Position numbers and translations under genes: made by a program. This document shows, piece after piece, positions 53,641 through 62,005 of a stretch of DNA of 64,000 bases. Under the pieces are notes generated by a model. It saw nothing but the letters and a program-made list of their open reading frames with translations, had not been told where the DNA came from and made no database searches. The stretch is from Streptomyces dioscori (lineage in GTDB: Bacteria; Actinomycetota; Actinomycetes; Streptomycetales; Streptomycetaceae): contig NZ_KZ679047.1 in assembly GCF_003024195.1 (NCBI RefSeq), positions 62,001-126,000 on the forward strand, given 5' to 3'. Within the stretch, counting starts at the first letter, position 1, and each line of letters starts with the position of its first letter.

Positions 53641-54783
53641 ATGGTCCGGCCCGACCCGCTCCCACTCGCCGCCTCCCCGCTCGGCCCGCCTCCGCCCGAC
53701 TGGTTCACGGCCGACGACTCGGTCGTCGGTGTGGCGCTGGTCTTCCCCCTGCAGGGCGCGGCCGGAATCTTCGGACCCACCTGCGAGTTGTGCGCGCGGC
53801 TCGGCGCGGAGCAGGTCAACCGCTCCGGCGGAGTGCTCGGCAAGGAGCTGCGGCTGGTGCCGGTGGACGGCGGCGCGGAACCGCGGCGCGTCGCCGAGAA
53901 CGTCGAGGCGCTGGTGAACCTCGGCGTCGTGCAGGGCGTCACCGGCTGGCACATCTCCTCCGTGCGCCAGGCACTCGCGCCGCGGATCGCCCACCGGGTT
54001 CCCTATGTGTATACGGCGCTCTACGAGGGCGGGGAGCACACCGCGGGCGTGTTCCTCACGAGCGAGACACCGGACGCCCAACTCCGGCCCGCCATGCACC
54101 TGTTGGCCCGCGAGCACCGGGTGCGCCGCTGGTTCGTCGTGGGCAACGACTATGTGTGGCCGCGCCGTACGGCCAGGGCCTCGCACCACTACGCCCGCGA
54201 GTCGGGCGGCGCCGTCCGCGCGGAGGCGTATCTGCCGCTGGGCACCCATGACTTCGACGCGGTGCTGCGGCGTATCGAGCGGTCGGAGGCGGACGGGGTG
54301 CTGATGCTGCTGGTGGGCAGCGACGCGGTGCGCTTCAACCGGGCGTTCGCCGCGGCGGGGCTCGACGAGCGATGCCTTCGCCTGAGCACGCTGATGGACG
54401 AGAACATGCTGATGGCGAGCGGCCCGACGGCCACCGCCGGCCTCTACAGCACGGCCGGTTTCTTCGCCTCCCTCGCCAACCAGGACACGCTGGACTTCCA
54501 CGGCCAGTACGCCGGGCGGTACGGAGTGGAGGCACCGGCGCTCGGCAGTCTCGGTGAATCCTGTTACGAGGGCGTGCTGTTGCTCGCCGCGCTCATCGAC
54601 CGGGCCGGGACCCTGGACGTCACCGCGATCGGCGCCGCCGCGGACACCGTCTCCTACGAGGGCCCGCGCGGGCTGCTGAGGCTGCGCGGCGGCCATGTGA
54701 GCCAGCGGATCTACCTGGCGCGGGCGGACGGCGTGGACTTCGACGTGGTGGCCCAGCTGAATCCGCACGCGTCCCGGTCTTGA
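53641..54783 (+). CDS. AmiC-like Peripla_BP_6 protein without a signal peptide
   Basis: 380 aa. It has the branched-chain/amide-binding fold (VGVALVFPLQGAAGIFGPTCELCARLGAEQVNRSGGVLGKELRLVPVDGG, HISSVRQALAPRIAHRVPYVYTALYEGG). There is no hydrophobic signal, so it should be cytosolic, like the amide sensor AmiC. It is upstream of and co-directional with the urea/amide importer, whose binding protein shows the same fold. It may sense the imported compound (inference). No AmiR-like partner is visible in the window. Confidence 0.85.
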   Translation: MVRPDPLPLAASPLGPPPPDWFTADDSVVGVALVFPLQGAAGIFGPTCELCARLGAEQVNRSGGVLGKELRLVPVDGGAEPRRVAENVEALVNLGVVQGVTGWHISSVRQALAPRIAHRVPYVYTALYEGGEHTAGVFLTSETPDAQLRPAMHLLAREHRVRRWFVVGNDYVWPRRTARASHHYARESGGAVRAEAYLPLGTHDFDAVLRRIERSEADGVLMLLVGSDAVRFNRAFAAAGLDERCLRLSTLMDENMLMASGPTATAGLYSTAGFFASLANQDTLDFHGQYAGRYGVEAPALGSLGESCYEGVLLLAALIDRAGTLDVTAIGAAADTVSYEGPRGLLRLRGGHVSQRIYLARADGVDFDVVAQLNPHASRS

Positions 54784-54820
54784 CATGTCCTCGCTTGCGC
54801 GAAGATACTTCCCACAGGAA

Positions 54821-54953
54821 GTAATGAGAATGCCTCGGGCGAACTGTGAATTCATTTCATGGATTCGGTCCGGGGTATTTTTGTTTTCTCTCCGAGAACC
54901 GGATGAGAGTCGGAAGATACCGCCGGGAAAGTAATGCGAAACACCGTGGAAAC
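54821..54953. promoter_or_regulatory. Direct repeats and GlnR-like half sites before the urt operon
   Basis: GTAATGAGAA at 54821-54830 and GTAATGCGAA at 54931-54940 are a direct repeat. Immediately after is GAAAC-n6-GAAAC (54938-54953), with spacing like GlnR half sites. This intergenic region (54784-55019) contains no gene. GlnR assignment is tentative. Confidence 0.35.
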
Positions 54954-55019
54954 AGGGTGACTTGAGGCTGTGGACCGCACGCCAGGAGGAGGTTGTCCTC
55001 CCAGCCCGAGGGGGTCCAT

Positions 55020-56297
55020 TTGTCCAGCGAGTCCTATCGTTCCAGCGGTTTCCGTCCGCAGCGGCGCCGGGTGATCGCGGGCGCCGCCGCGCTCGCCGCC
55101 GTCGTCGCGCTCACCGCGTGCGGCGCCAAGACCGACGCCGCGGGCGGCTCGTCCGACCAGGCCGCGAAGGCCGACACGAGCGGCGACACCGTCAGGGTCG
55201 GCCTGCTCAACTCGCTCTCCGGCACCATGGCGATCAGCGAGGTGACCGTACGCGACTCGCTGAGACTGGCGATCGAGGAGATCAACGCCTCGGGCGGAGT
55301 GCTCGGCAAGCAGATCAAACCGGTCAGCGAGGACGGCGCGTCCGACTGGCCCACGTTCGCCGAGAAGGCGGCCAAGCTCATCAAGGAGGACCGGGTCGCG
55401 GCCACCTTCGGCTGCTGGACCTCCGCGAGCCGCAAAGCGGTGAAACCCGTCTTCGAGAAGAACAAGTCCCTGCTGTTCTATCCCGTGCAGTACGAGGGCC
55501 TTGAGGAGTCCCCGTACATTTTCTACACGGGGGCGACGACGAATCAGCAGATCGTCCCGGCGCTCGACTATCTGAAGAGCCGGGGCGAGAAGAGCATTTA
55601 TCTCGTCGGCAGCGACTATGTCTTCCCGCGCACCGCGAACAAGATCATCAAGGCGTACGCGAAGGCCAACGGCATGAAGGTGCTCGGCGAGGACTACGCG
55701 CCGCTGGGCTCAACGGAGTTCAGCACGATCGCCAACAAGGTGAAGGCGTCGAAGGCCGACGCGGTCTTCAACACCCTCAACGGCGACTCGAACGTGGCCT
55801 TCTTCAAGGAGTACAAGTCGGCCGGCCTGACCGCGAGGAGCATGCCGGTCGTCTCGGTGTCGATCGCCGAGGAAGAGGTCAAGTCGATCGGATCGCAGTA
55901 CCTGGCAGGGCAGTTGACGGCCTGGAACTATTACCAGACGACACCCGGCGCGGCGAACACGAAGTTCGTGAAGGCGTACAAGGCGAAGTACGGCCAGGAC
56001 AAGCCGACCAGTGACCCGATGGAGGCCGCGTACACCTCGGTGTATCTGTGGAAGGCCATGGTCGAGAAGGCCAAGTCCTTCGACCCGGAGAAGGTCAAGG
56101 CCGCCTCGGACGGCATCACCTTCGACGCCCCCGAGGGCACGGTCACCGTGGACGGCGCGAGCCAGCACATCCACAAGACCGCCCGGATCGGGAGGATCGG
56201 CACCGACGGGCTGATCGAGCAGGTGTGGGACTCCGGCGAGCCGATCGAGCCCGACCCGTTCCTCAAGGGCTACGACTGGGCCTCCGGCCTCTCCTGA
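55020..56297 (+). CDS. urtA: Urea/amide ABC transporter substrate-binding lipoprotein
   Basis: 425 aa from TTG 55020 (GAGGGGG five bases upstream; TTG 54993 in frame has a poor site). The signal ends in the lipobox LTAC. The mature part has the UrtA pattern: VRVGLLNSLSGTMAISEVTVRDSLRLAIEEINASGGVLGKQI, FGCWTSASRKAVKPVFEKNKSLLFYPVQYEGLEESPYIFYTGATTNQQ, and the acidic C-terminus ending WDSGEPIEPDPFLKG. It binds urea or short-chain amides. Confidence 0.9.
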   Translation: MSSESYRSSGFRPQRRRVIAGAAALAAVVALTACGAKTDAAGGSSDQAAKADTSGDTVRVGLLNSLSGTMAISEVTVRDSLRLAIEEINASGGVLGKQIKPVSEDGASDWPTFAEKAAKLIKEDRVAATFGCWTSASRKAVKPVFEKNKSLLFYPVQYEGLEESPYIFYTGATTNQQIVPALDYLKSRGEKSIYLVGSDYVFPRTANKIIKAYAKANGMKVLGEDYAPLGSTEFSTIANKVKASKADAVFNTLNGDSNVAFFKEYKSAGLTARSMPVVSVSIAEEEVKSIGSQYLAGQLTAWNYYQTTPGAANTKFVKAYKAKYGQDKPTSDPMEAAYTSVYLWKAMVEKAKSFDPEKVKAASDGITFDAPEGTVTVDGASQHIHKTARIGRIGTDGLIEQVWDSGEPIEPDPFLKGYDWASGLS

Positions 56298-56357
56298 CCG
56301 ACCGAGCGTGGGGCCTTCCCGCGAGGCCCCCGCGTCCTGCCTCCTCGGAGCCGCCGT

Positions 56358-57254
56358 ATGACCGTGATCCTCGGTCAGACCTTCACCGGCATCAGCATCG
56401 GTGCCGTCCTGCTGCTCATCGCGCTCGGGCTCTCGCTCACCTTCGGCCAGATGAACGTCATCAACATGGCCCACGGCGAGTTCATCATGGCCGGCGCCTA
56501 CACCACGTACGTCCTCCAGAAGTCCATCTCCGGCGCCGGCCTGTCCCTCCTCGTGGCGCTGCCCGTCGCCTTCCTGGTGGCGGGCGCGCTCGGCGCGCTG
56601 CTCGAATGGGTACTCATCCGCCGCCTCTATCTGCGCCCCCTCGACACGCTGCTCGTCACCTGGGGTGTGTCGCTGATGCTCCAGCAGCTCGCCCGGGACC
56701 TCTTCGGCGCTCCCAACGTGCAGACCCGCGCGCCCGACTGGCTGACGGGGAACATCACCGTCCTCGGCGGCTCCGACCCACTGACGTTCGCCAACAGCCG
56801 CCTGTTCATCCTCGGTCTCGCGGTCACGGCCGTCGTCGCGCTGTCGCTGACACTGCGGCTGACCTCACTCGGCCGCCGGATCCGCGGGGTCGTGCAGAAC
56901 AGGGACCTGGCCGAGGTGTCCGGCATCTCCACCTCGCGGGTGGACCGGACCGCGTTCTTCCTCGGGTCCGGGCTCGCCGGGGTCGCGGGTGTCGCGCTGA
57001 CACTGGTCGGCCCGATCGGACCCACGATGGGCACCAACATCATCATCGACGCGTTCCTGGTGATCGTCGTCGGCGGCATCGGACAGCTCAAGGGCACGGT
57101 GATCGTCGCGTTCGCCCTCGGAGTCATGCAGTCCGTCCTGGAGTACTCCACCACCGTCAGCGTGGCGAAGGTGCTCGTCCTCGTGGCCATCGTCGCCTTC
57201 CTCCAGTGGCGGCCCCAGGGGCTGTACACGCTGCGTACGAGGAGTCTCGTATGA
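56358..57254 (+). CDS. urtB: Urea-type ABC transporter permease UrtB
   Basis: 298 aa, LivH-class permease. The first helices read TGISIGAVLLLIALGLSLTFGQMNVINMAHGEFIMAGAYTTYV, and the conserved GLxRRIRGVVQNRDLAEVSGI loop contacts the ATPase. Its stop overlaps urtC by four bases (ATGA). It follows urtA after about 60 bases. Confidence 0.92.
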   Translation: MTVILGQTFTGISIGAVLLLIALGLSLTFGQMNVINMAHGEFIMAGAYTTYVLQKSISGAGLSLLVALPVAFLVAGALGALLEWVLIRRLYLRPLDTLLVTWGVSLMLQQLARDLFGAPNVQTRAPDWLTGNITVLGGSDPLTFANSRLFILGLAVTAVVALSLTLRLTSLGRRIRGVVQNRDLAEVSGISTSRVDRTAFFLGSGLAGVAGVALTLVGPIGPTMGTNIIIDAFLVIVVGGIGQLKGTVIVAFALGVMQSVLEYSTTVSVAKVLVLVAIVAFLQWRPQGLYTLRTRSLV

Positions 57255-58372
57255 CCCTGTTCAAAGGTGCCCCGGCGGCCCCGGCGGGCAAGAGCCCGTC
57301 GGTCCTCGCGGGCCGCCCGGCCCGCGCGTGGGCCGGATTCGCCGCCGCGGCCGTCGCGCTCTTCGCCCTCGCGCCGCTGGCGCTCTCCGACTTCCGGCTC
57401 GGGCTGCTCGCCAAGTACCTGTGCACCGCGATGGTGGCCGTCGGCATCTGTCTGGCCTGGGGCCGCGGCGGCCTGCTCACGCTCGGCCAGGGTGTGTTCT
57501 TCGGGCTCGGCGGCTACGCCATGGCGATGCATCTGAAGATCGCGGACGCGGGTCCCGGCAACCTCCCCGACTTCATGCAGCTGTACGGCACGGCCAGCGA
57601 ACTCCCCTGGTGGTGGCGGCCGTTCGGGAATCCCCTGGTCGCCCTCGCGGCCACCGTGCTGCTGCCCATGGCCGTCGCCGCGGTCCTCGGTTCGTTCATC
57701 TTCCGCCGCCGGGTCAAGGGCGCGTACTTCGCGATCCTGAGCCAGGCGCTCGCCGCGGCCTTCGCGATCTGGCTGATCGGCCAGCAGGCGACGACCGGCG
57801 GCACCAACGGACTCACCGACATCCAGGGCTTCTTCGGCTACGACCTCGACGACCCGGTCAACCAGCGGATGGTGTACTTCGTCATCGCCGCCGTCCTGCT
57901 GCTCCTGATCGCCCTGGTCCGGCAACTGATCCACAGCCGGTACGGCGAACTCCTCGTCGCCGTACGGGACTCGGAGGAACGGGTGCGCTTCCTCGGCTAC
58001 GACCCGGCGAACGTGAAGCTCGTCGCGTACGTCGTGGCGGCCGGCACCGCCGGGCTCGCGGGGGCGCTCTTCGTGCCCGCGGTCGGCATCATCTCCCCCG
58101 CGATGATCGGCATCGTGCCGTCGATCGAGTTCGTCATCGGCGCCGCGGTCGGCGGCCGGGCGAGCCTCGCCGGGGCGGTGCTGGGCGCGATCGGGGTGGC
58201 GTGGGCGAAGACGGCCCTGTCGGAGGAGTTCCCGGCGGCCTGGACGTACTTCCAGGGGCTGTTGTTCATCGTGGCCCTGGCGTTCCTGCCGGGCGGTCTC
58301 GTCTCCCTGGCCGGGATCGTGCGGCGACGCAGGGCGGCGGCCACCGCCCTCCCCTCAGGAGGAGCAGCATGA
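57251..58372 (+). CDS. urtC: Urea-type ABC transporter permease UrtC
   Basis: 373 aa, LivM-class. Helices LAKYLCTAMVAVGICLAWGRGGLLTLGQGVFFGLGGYAMAMHL and the ATPase-contact loop VAVRDSEERVRFLGYDPANVKLVAYVVAA are typical. The start overlaps urtB and the stop overlaps urtD, both by ATGA, so the three are translated as a unit. Confidence 0.92.
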   Translation: MTLFKGAPAAPAGKSPSVLAGRPARAWAGFAAAAVALFALAPLALSDFRLGLLAKYLCTAMVAVGICLAWGRGGLLTLGQGVFFGLGGYAMAMHLKIADAGPGNLPDFMQLYGTASELPWWWRPFGNPLVALAATVLLPMAVAAVLGSFIFRRRVKGAYFAILSQALAAAFAIWLIGQQATTGGTNGLTDIQGFFGYDLDDPVNQRMVYFVIAAVLLLLIALVRQLIHSRYGELLVAVRDSEERVRFLGYDPANVKLVAYVVAAGTAGLAGALFVPAVGIISPAMIGIVPSIEFVIGAAVGGRASLAGAVLGAIGVAWAKTALSEEFPAAWTYFQGLLFIVALAFLPGGLVSLAGIVRRRRAAATALPSGGAA

Positions 58373-59211
58373 GTCAGCTCTCAGGTCTTGAGATACGCGG
58401 ACTGCGGGTGTCATTCGACGGGTTCACCGCGGTCGACGGGGTGGACCTCGACGTGGCGCCGGGCGACCTCCGCTTCCTGATCGGACCGAACGGCGCGGGC
58501 AAGACCACGCTCGTCGACGCCGTCACCGGACTGGTGAAGGCTCAGGGCTCGGTCCTCTTCGGAGGCGCGGAACTGCTCGGCCGGAGTGTGCACCGGATCG
58601 CCCGGTCGGGCATCGGCCGGACCTTCCAGACCGCCACCGTCTTCGAGGGGCTGACCGTCCTGCAGAACCTCGACATAGCGGCCGGTGCCGGGCGCGGCAT
58701 GCTCACGATGCTGCGGCGCCGCAAGGGCGTACCGGAGCCCGTCGCCCGCGCGCTGGAGACGGTCGGGCTCACGGACCTGGCCCACAGCCCGGCCGGCACG
58801 CTCGCCCACGGCCAGAAGCAGTGGCTGGAGATCGGCATGCTGCTCGTGCAGGACGTACGGCTGCTGCTGCTCGACGAGCCCGTCGCCGGGATGAGCCACG
58901 ACGAACGGCAGGCCACGGGCGAGTTGCTGGAGCACATCAGCGAGGAGCGGACCGTGGTCGTCATCGAGCACGACATGGACTTCATGCGGTCCTTCGCGCG
59001 CAGCGTCAGCGTGCTGCACGCGGGCAGGGTGCTCAGCGAGGGGACCGTGGCGGAGGTACAGGCCGATCCCCGGGTGCAGGAGGTGTACCTCGGTCACGCG
59101 GCGGCCGGGGACGCGGCCCTCGGCTCCGCCGGACCGACGCTGCCGGACGAGCCGGAACCGTCCGGCGGGACCGCGTCCGGCCGGACCGGCGCCGCCGTGC
59201 AGGAGGTGTGA
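58369..59211 (+). CDS. urtD: Urea-type ABC transporter ATPase UrtD
   Basis: 280 aa. Walker A GPNGAGKTT, Q-loop RTFQTATVFEGLTV, signature-equivalent LAHGQKQWLEIGM (unusual LAHGQ, common in UrtD) and Walker B LLLLDEPVAGM. A C-terminal Gly/Ser/Pro tail of about 35 residues follows. One ATPase of the pair. Confidence 0.92.
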   Translation: MSQLSGLEIRGLRVSFDGFTAVDGVDLDVAPGDLRFLIGPNGAGKTTLVDAVTGLVKAQGSVLFGGAELLGRSVHRIARSGIGRTFQTATVFEGLTVLQNLDIAAGAGRGMLTMLRRRKGVPEPVARALETVGLTDLAHSPAGTLAHGQKQWLEIGMLLVQDVRLLLLDEPVAGMSHDERQATGELLEHISEERTVVVIEHDMDFMRSFARSVSVLHAGRVLSEGTVAEVQADPRVQEVYLGHAAAGDAALGSAGPTLPDEPEPSGGTASGRTGAAVQEV

Positions 59212-59215
59212 GCGC

Positions 59216-59911
59216 ATGAAACTGGAGATCGACGGCGTACGGGTCGGCTACCACCGCAGTCTCGTCCTGCACGGCGTCTCCGTGGACGTGCCGGACGACG
59301 GCGTCGCGGCGGTGCTCGGGCACAACGGCGCCGGCAAGAGCACCCTGCTGCGGGCGGCCGTCGGACTGCTCACCCCGTCGAGCGGGGCGATCAGGCTCGA
59401 CGGGGAGGACATCACCCGCCGCAAGCCGCACGAGCGCGTGGCGCGCGGGATGGCGTACGTGCCGCAGGGGCAGCAGGCCTTCCCCCACCTGACGACGGCG
59501 GAGAACCTCCAGCTCGTCGCCGACGGCCGCAGACGCGGCAAGACGGCGATCGCGGAGGCGCTGGACCTGTTCCCGGTGCTGCGCACCCTGTCGACGCGGC
59601 GGGCGGGCCTGCTCTCGGGTGGACAGAGACAGCAACTCGCCATCGCCCGGGCCCTGGTGACGGACCCTCGGATCCTGCTGCTCGACGAGCCGACCGAGGG
59701 CATCCAGCCCTCGGTCGTGGCGGAGATCGAGGAGACGGTCCTCGCCCTGGCCGCGCGCGGCGGACTCTCCGTGCTCCTCGTCGAGCAGCACGTCGGTTTC
59801 GCGATGCGGGCGGCCCAGCGGTACTACGTTCTGGAGGCGGGGCGGGTCACGTCGTCGGGCGAGGGCGGTTCGGCGGCCGAGCGGTCGGTGCGGGAGGCGC
59901 TGAGCGTGTGA
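59216..59911 (+). CDS. urtE: Urea-type ABC transporter ATPase UrtE
   Basis: 231 aa, LivF-class. Walker A GHNGAGKST, signature LSGGQRQQLAIARAL, Walker B ILLLDEPTEGIQPS, and the H-loop-like LLVEQHVGFAM. It starts four bases after urtD. It completes the transporter; no urease genes follow in the window. Confidence 0.93.
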   Translation: MKLEIDGVRVGYHRSLVLHGVSVDVPDDGVAAVLGHNGAGKSTLLRAAVGLLTPSSGAIRLDGEDITRRKPHERVARGMAYVPQGQQAFPHLTTAENLQLVADGRRRGKTAIAEALDLFPVLRTLSTRRAGLLSGGQRQQLAIARALVTDPRILLLDEPTEGIQPSVVAEIEETVLALAARGGLSVLLVEQHVGFAMRAAQRYYVLEAGRVTSSGEGGSAAERSVREALSV

Positions 59912-59921
59912 GCGCGGCCTG

Positions 59922-60617
59922 TCACGGTCCGGACCGCGTGTAGTACGCGGCCCGGACCCGGCGCAGCCACGCCTCGGCGGGGGCCTCGTCGGCCTGGTCC
60001 GGCAGTGCGCTGCGGGTCTCGTCGAAGGCCGCCTCGTACCGCTGGAGCAGGGGCAGCGCGACCATCGCGTCGGCCGCCACCTCCTCGCCGAAGCGGTGGT
60101 AGTCGTCCGGGTCCTCGACGCGGATGGTCAGGGCGCCGGTGGCGTACAGCTCGAAGCCCTGGTGGCACAGGCGTCGCAGATGCCGGGCGTGCTTGGCGGT
60201 GCGTCTGCGGGTGTCCGCGGAGGCGGAGGCGTCCCCGCGGTCGTAGAGCCGCTTGAACTGCTGGGTGGCGTAACCGAGGTAGGCGTCGCGGACCCGTTTC
60301 GCGGAGAGCAGGGTCGTGCGGATGCCGATCAGCTCGTCACCGAGCGGGGTGCGGACCTCGTACAACTCGTCGGGCAGCCACACCAGTTCGGTCACGGTCG
60401 GGTTGCCGCCCAGGGCGAGCCTGCACCACTTGGCCGCTTCGTGGAGGGTGTTGTCGGGCTTGGTCGTGACGTGGGTCTCCTTCGGCCCGTGCAGGCCGTG
60501 GAAGTCCTCGGTGGGGGCGGCGAACATGCCGAGCCGGTCCACGTCGGACCCCTCGCGGGCCAGTCCGTACGCGGTCGAGCCGACGATGCCGGACAGCAGG
60601 ATGTTCTCGGTGGCCAC
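59922..60617 (-). CDS. Nucleotidyltransferase-like protein (DNA polymerase beta superfamily)
   Basis: 231 aa from GTG 60617 (AAGGGGG upstream); the frame extends to 61007 without family-like content. The N-terminus has the motif GSTAYGLAREGSDVDRLG (metal-binding Asp pair) of the pol-beta/YcgL type. The remainder is helical (RDAYLGYATQQFKRLYDRG). The biological substrate is unknown. The stop is 11 bases from the urtE stop (convergent). Confidence 0.85.
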   Translation of the reverse strand: MATENILLSGIVGSTAYGLAREGSDVDRLGMFAAPTEDFHGLHGPKETHVTTKPDNTLHEAAKWCRLALGGNPTVTELVWLPDELYEVRTPLGDELIGIRTTLLSAKRVRDAYLGYATQQFKRLYDRGDASASADTRRRTAKHARHLRRLCHQGFELYATGALTIRVEDPDDYHRFGEEVAADAMVALPLLQRYEAAFDETRSALPDQADEAPAEAWLRRVRAAYYTRSGP

Positions 60618-60649
60618 GGCCGTCCCCCTTCTCCCCCGCCGCCCCGCTG

Positions 60650-60679
60650 CCTTGTGCGAGCCGGGCGGCTCGCACAAGG
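60650..60679. repeat. Perfect 30-base palindrome between two minus-strand genes
   Basis: CCTTGTGCGAGCC-GGGC-GGCTCGCACAAGG, 13-base arms and a 4-base loop, sits 33 bases upstream of the nucleotidyltransferase GTG and about 100 bases beyond the SsuD stop. It could be the SsuD terminator or an operator for the nucleotidyltransferase. Confidence 0.75.
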
Positions 60680-60777
60680 TCATCACCTCCAGGACGGTCA
60701 CGTACAGCGATTTTCTCGGGCTGCGGCAGACCGGCGAAGTACGGGAGACGGGCGGGGTACGGGGGTCGGGGAGCGGC

Positions 60778-61923
60778 TCAGCTCGCGAACGGGACCTGGG
60801 CCGAGGGAACCGGCCGGGCGGCGAACGGGTGCTGCCACAGGCCCTGCGCGGCGAGCCGGGGCAGGACGCCCTCGCCGAACCAGTACGCCTCCTCCAGGTG
60901 CGGGTAGCCGGAGAGCACGAACTCGTCGATGCCGAGGCGGTGGTACTCGGTGATGCGTTCGGCGACCTCGTCGTGGCTGCCGACCAGGGCGGTGCCCGCG
61001 CCGCCACGCACCAGGCCGATGCCCGCCCAGAGATTGGGGTGGATCTCCAGGCCGTCCCGGTTGCCGCCGCCGTGCAGGGCGAGCATGCGCTGCTGGCCCT
61101 CGGACTCGCTGCGGGCGAGGCCGGCCTGTACGGACTTCACCGTCTCCGGGTCGAACCCGGCGAGCAGCCGGTCCGCCTCCGCCCACGCCTGCTCGGAGGT
61201 GTCCCGGGTGATGACGTGCAGCCGGATGCCGAACCGGACGGTACGGCCCTCCTTCTCGGCCAGCGCCCGCACCCGGGCGATCTTCTCGGCGACCTGCGCG
61301 GGCGGCTCGCCCCAGGTGAGGTAGACGTCCACGTGCTTGGCGGCGACCTCACCGGCGATGGGCGAGGAGCCGCCGAAGTAGACCTCGGGGACCGGATCGG
61401 GCACACGGGCCAGCCTGGCGTCCTCGACCTTGAGGAACTCGCCGTCCAGGTCGACGGTCCTGCCCTCCCAGAGACCCCGGACGATCTCCAGGAACTCGCC
61501 GGTACGGCGGTAGCGGGCGTCCTTGTCGAGGAAGTCGCCGTACGCGCGCTGCTCGTGGCTCTCGCCGCCGGTGACGACGTTGAGGAGGAGGCGTCCGCCG
61601 GACTGGCGCTGGAAGGTGGACGCCATCTGCGCGGCGAGCGTCGGCGAGACGAACCCGGGCCGGAAGGCGACCAGGAACTTCAGCCGCTCGGTGTTCTGGC
61701 TGACCATCGCGGTGGTCAGCCAGGCGTCCTCGCACCAGGCGCCGGTGGGCGTGAGCGCGCCGACGAAGCCGAGGTCCTCGGCGGCGCGGGCGATCTGGCT
61801 CAGATACGCGACCGTCGGCGGCCGGTCCCGGCCGGACACCGTGGCCGGGGTGCCGTGGCCGCCCCCGACGACATGGCGGCTGTCGCCGTTGGTGGGCAGG
61901 AACCAGTGAAAGGTGAGGGACAC
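60778..61923 (-). CDS. ssuD: FMNH2-dependent alkanesulfonate monooxygenase
   Basis: 381 aa, luciferase-like. It opens LTFHWFLPTNGDSRHVVGGGHG and contains AEDLGFVGALTPTGAWCEDAWLT, MASTFQRQSGGRLLLNVVTGGE and PEVYFGGSSPIAG, all SsuD marks. It releases sulfite from alkanesulfonates using FMNH2 supplied by the SsuE-like protein upstream. Last gene of the sulfur operon in this window. Confidence 0.93.
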   Translation of the reverse strand: MSLTFHWFLPTNGDSRHVVGGGHGTPATVSGRDRPPTVAYLSQIARAAEDLGFVGALTPTGAWCEDAWLTTAMVSQNTERLKFLVAFRPGFVSPTLAAQMASTFQRQSGGRLLLNVVTGGESHEQRAYGDFLDKDARYRRTGEFLEIVRGLWEGRTVDLDGEFLKVEDARLARVPDPVPEVYFGGSSPIAGEVAAKHVDVYLTWGEPPAQVAEKIARVRALAEKEGRTVRFGIRLHVITRDTSEQAWAEADRLLAGFDPETVKSVQAGLARSESEGQQRMLALHGGGNRDGLEIHPNLWAGIGLVRGGAGTALVGSHDEVAERITEYHRLGIDEFVLSGYPHLEEAYWFGEGVLPRLAAQGLWQHPFAARPVPSAQVPFAS

Positions 61924-62005
61924 GGGTGCGTTCTCCGATCGGGCGCGGGGTGGTGTGCGGGGGCGGCTCAGCGGTTTCGGCTCTGCGTTCTCGGCTCGCT
62001 TCGGC

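Noticed and set aside
54784..55019. ykkC-type (guanidine) riboswitch before urtA
   Set aside because: The conserved CTAGGGTTCC and GGACGAGAGG-type blocks are not present, although the operon type made it worth checking.
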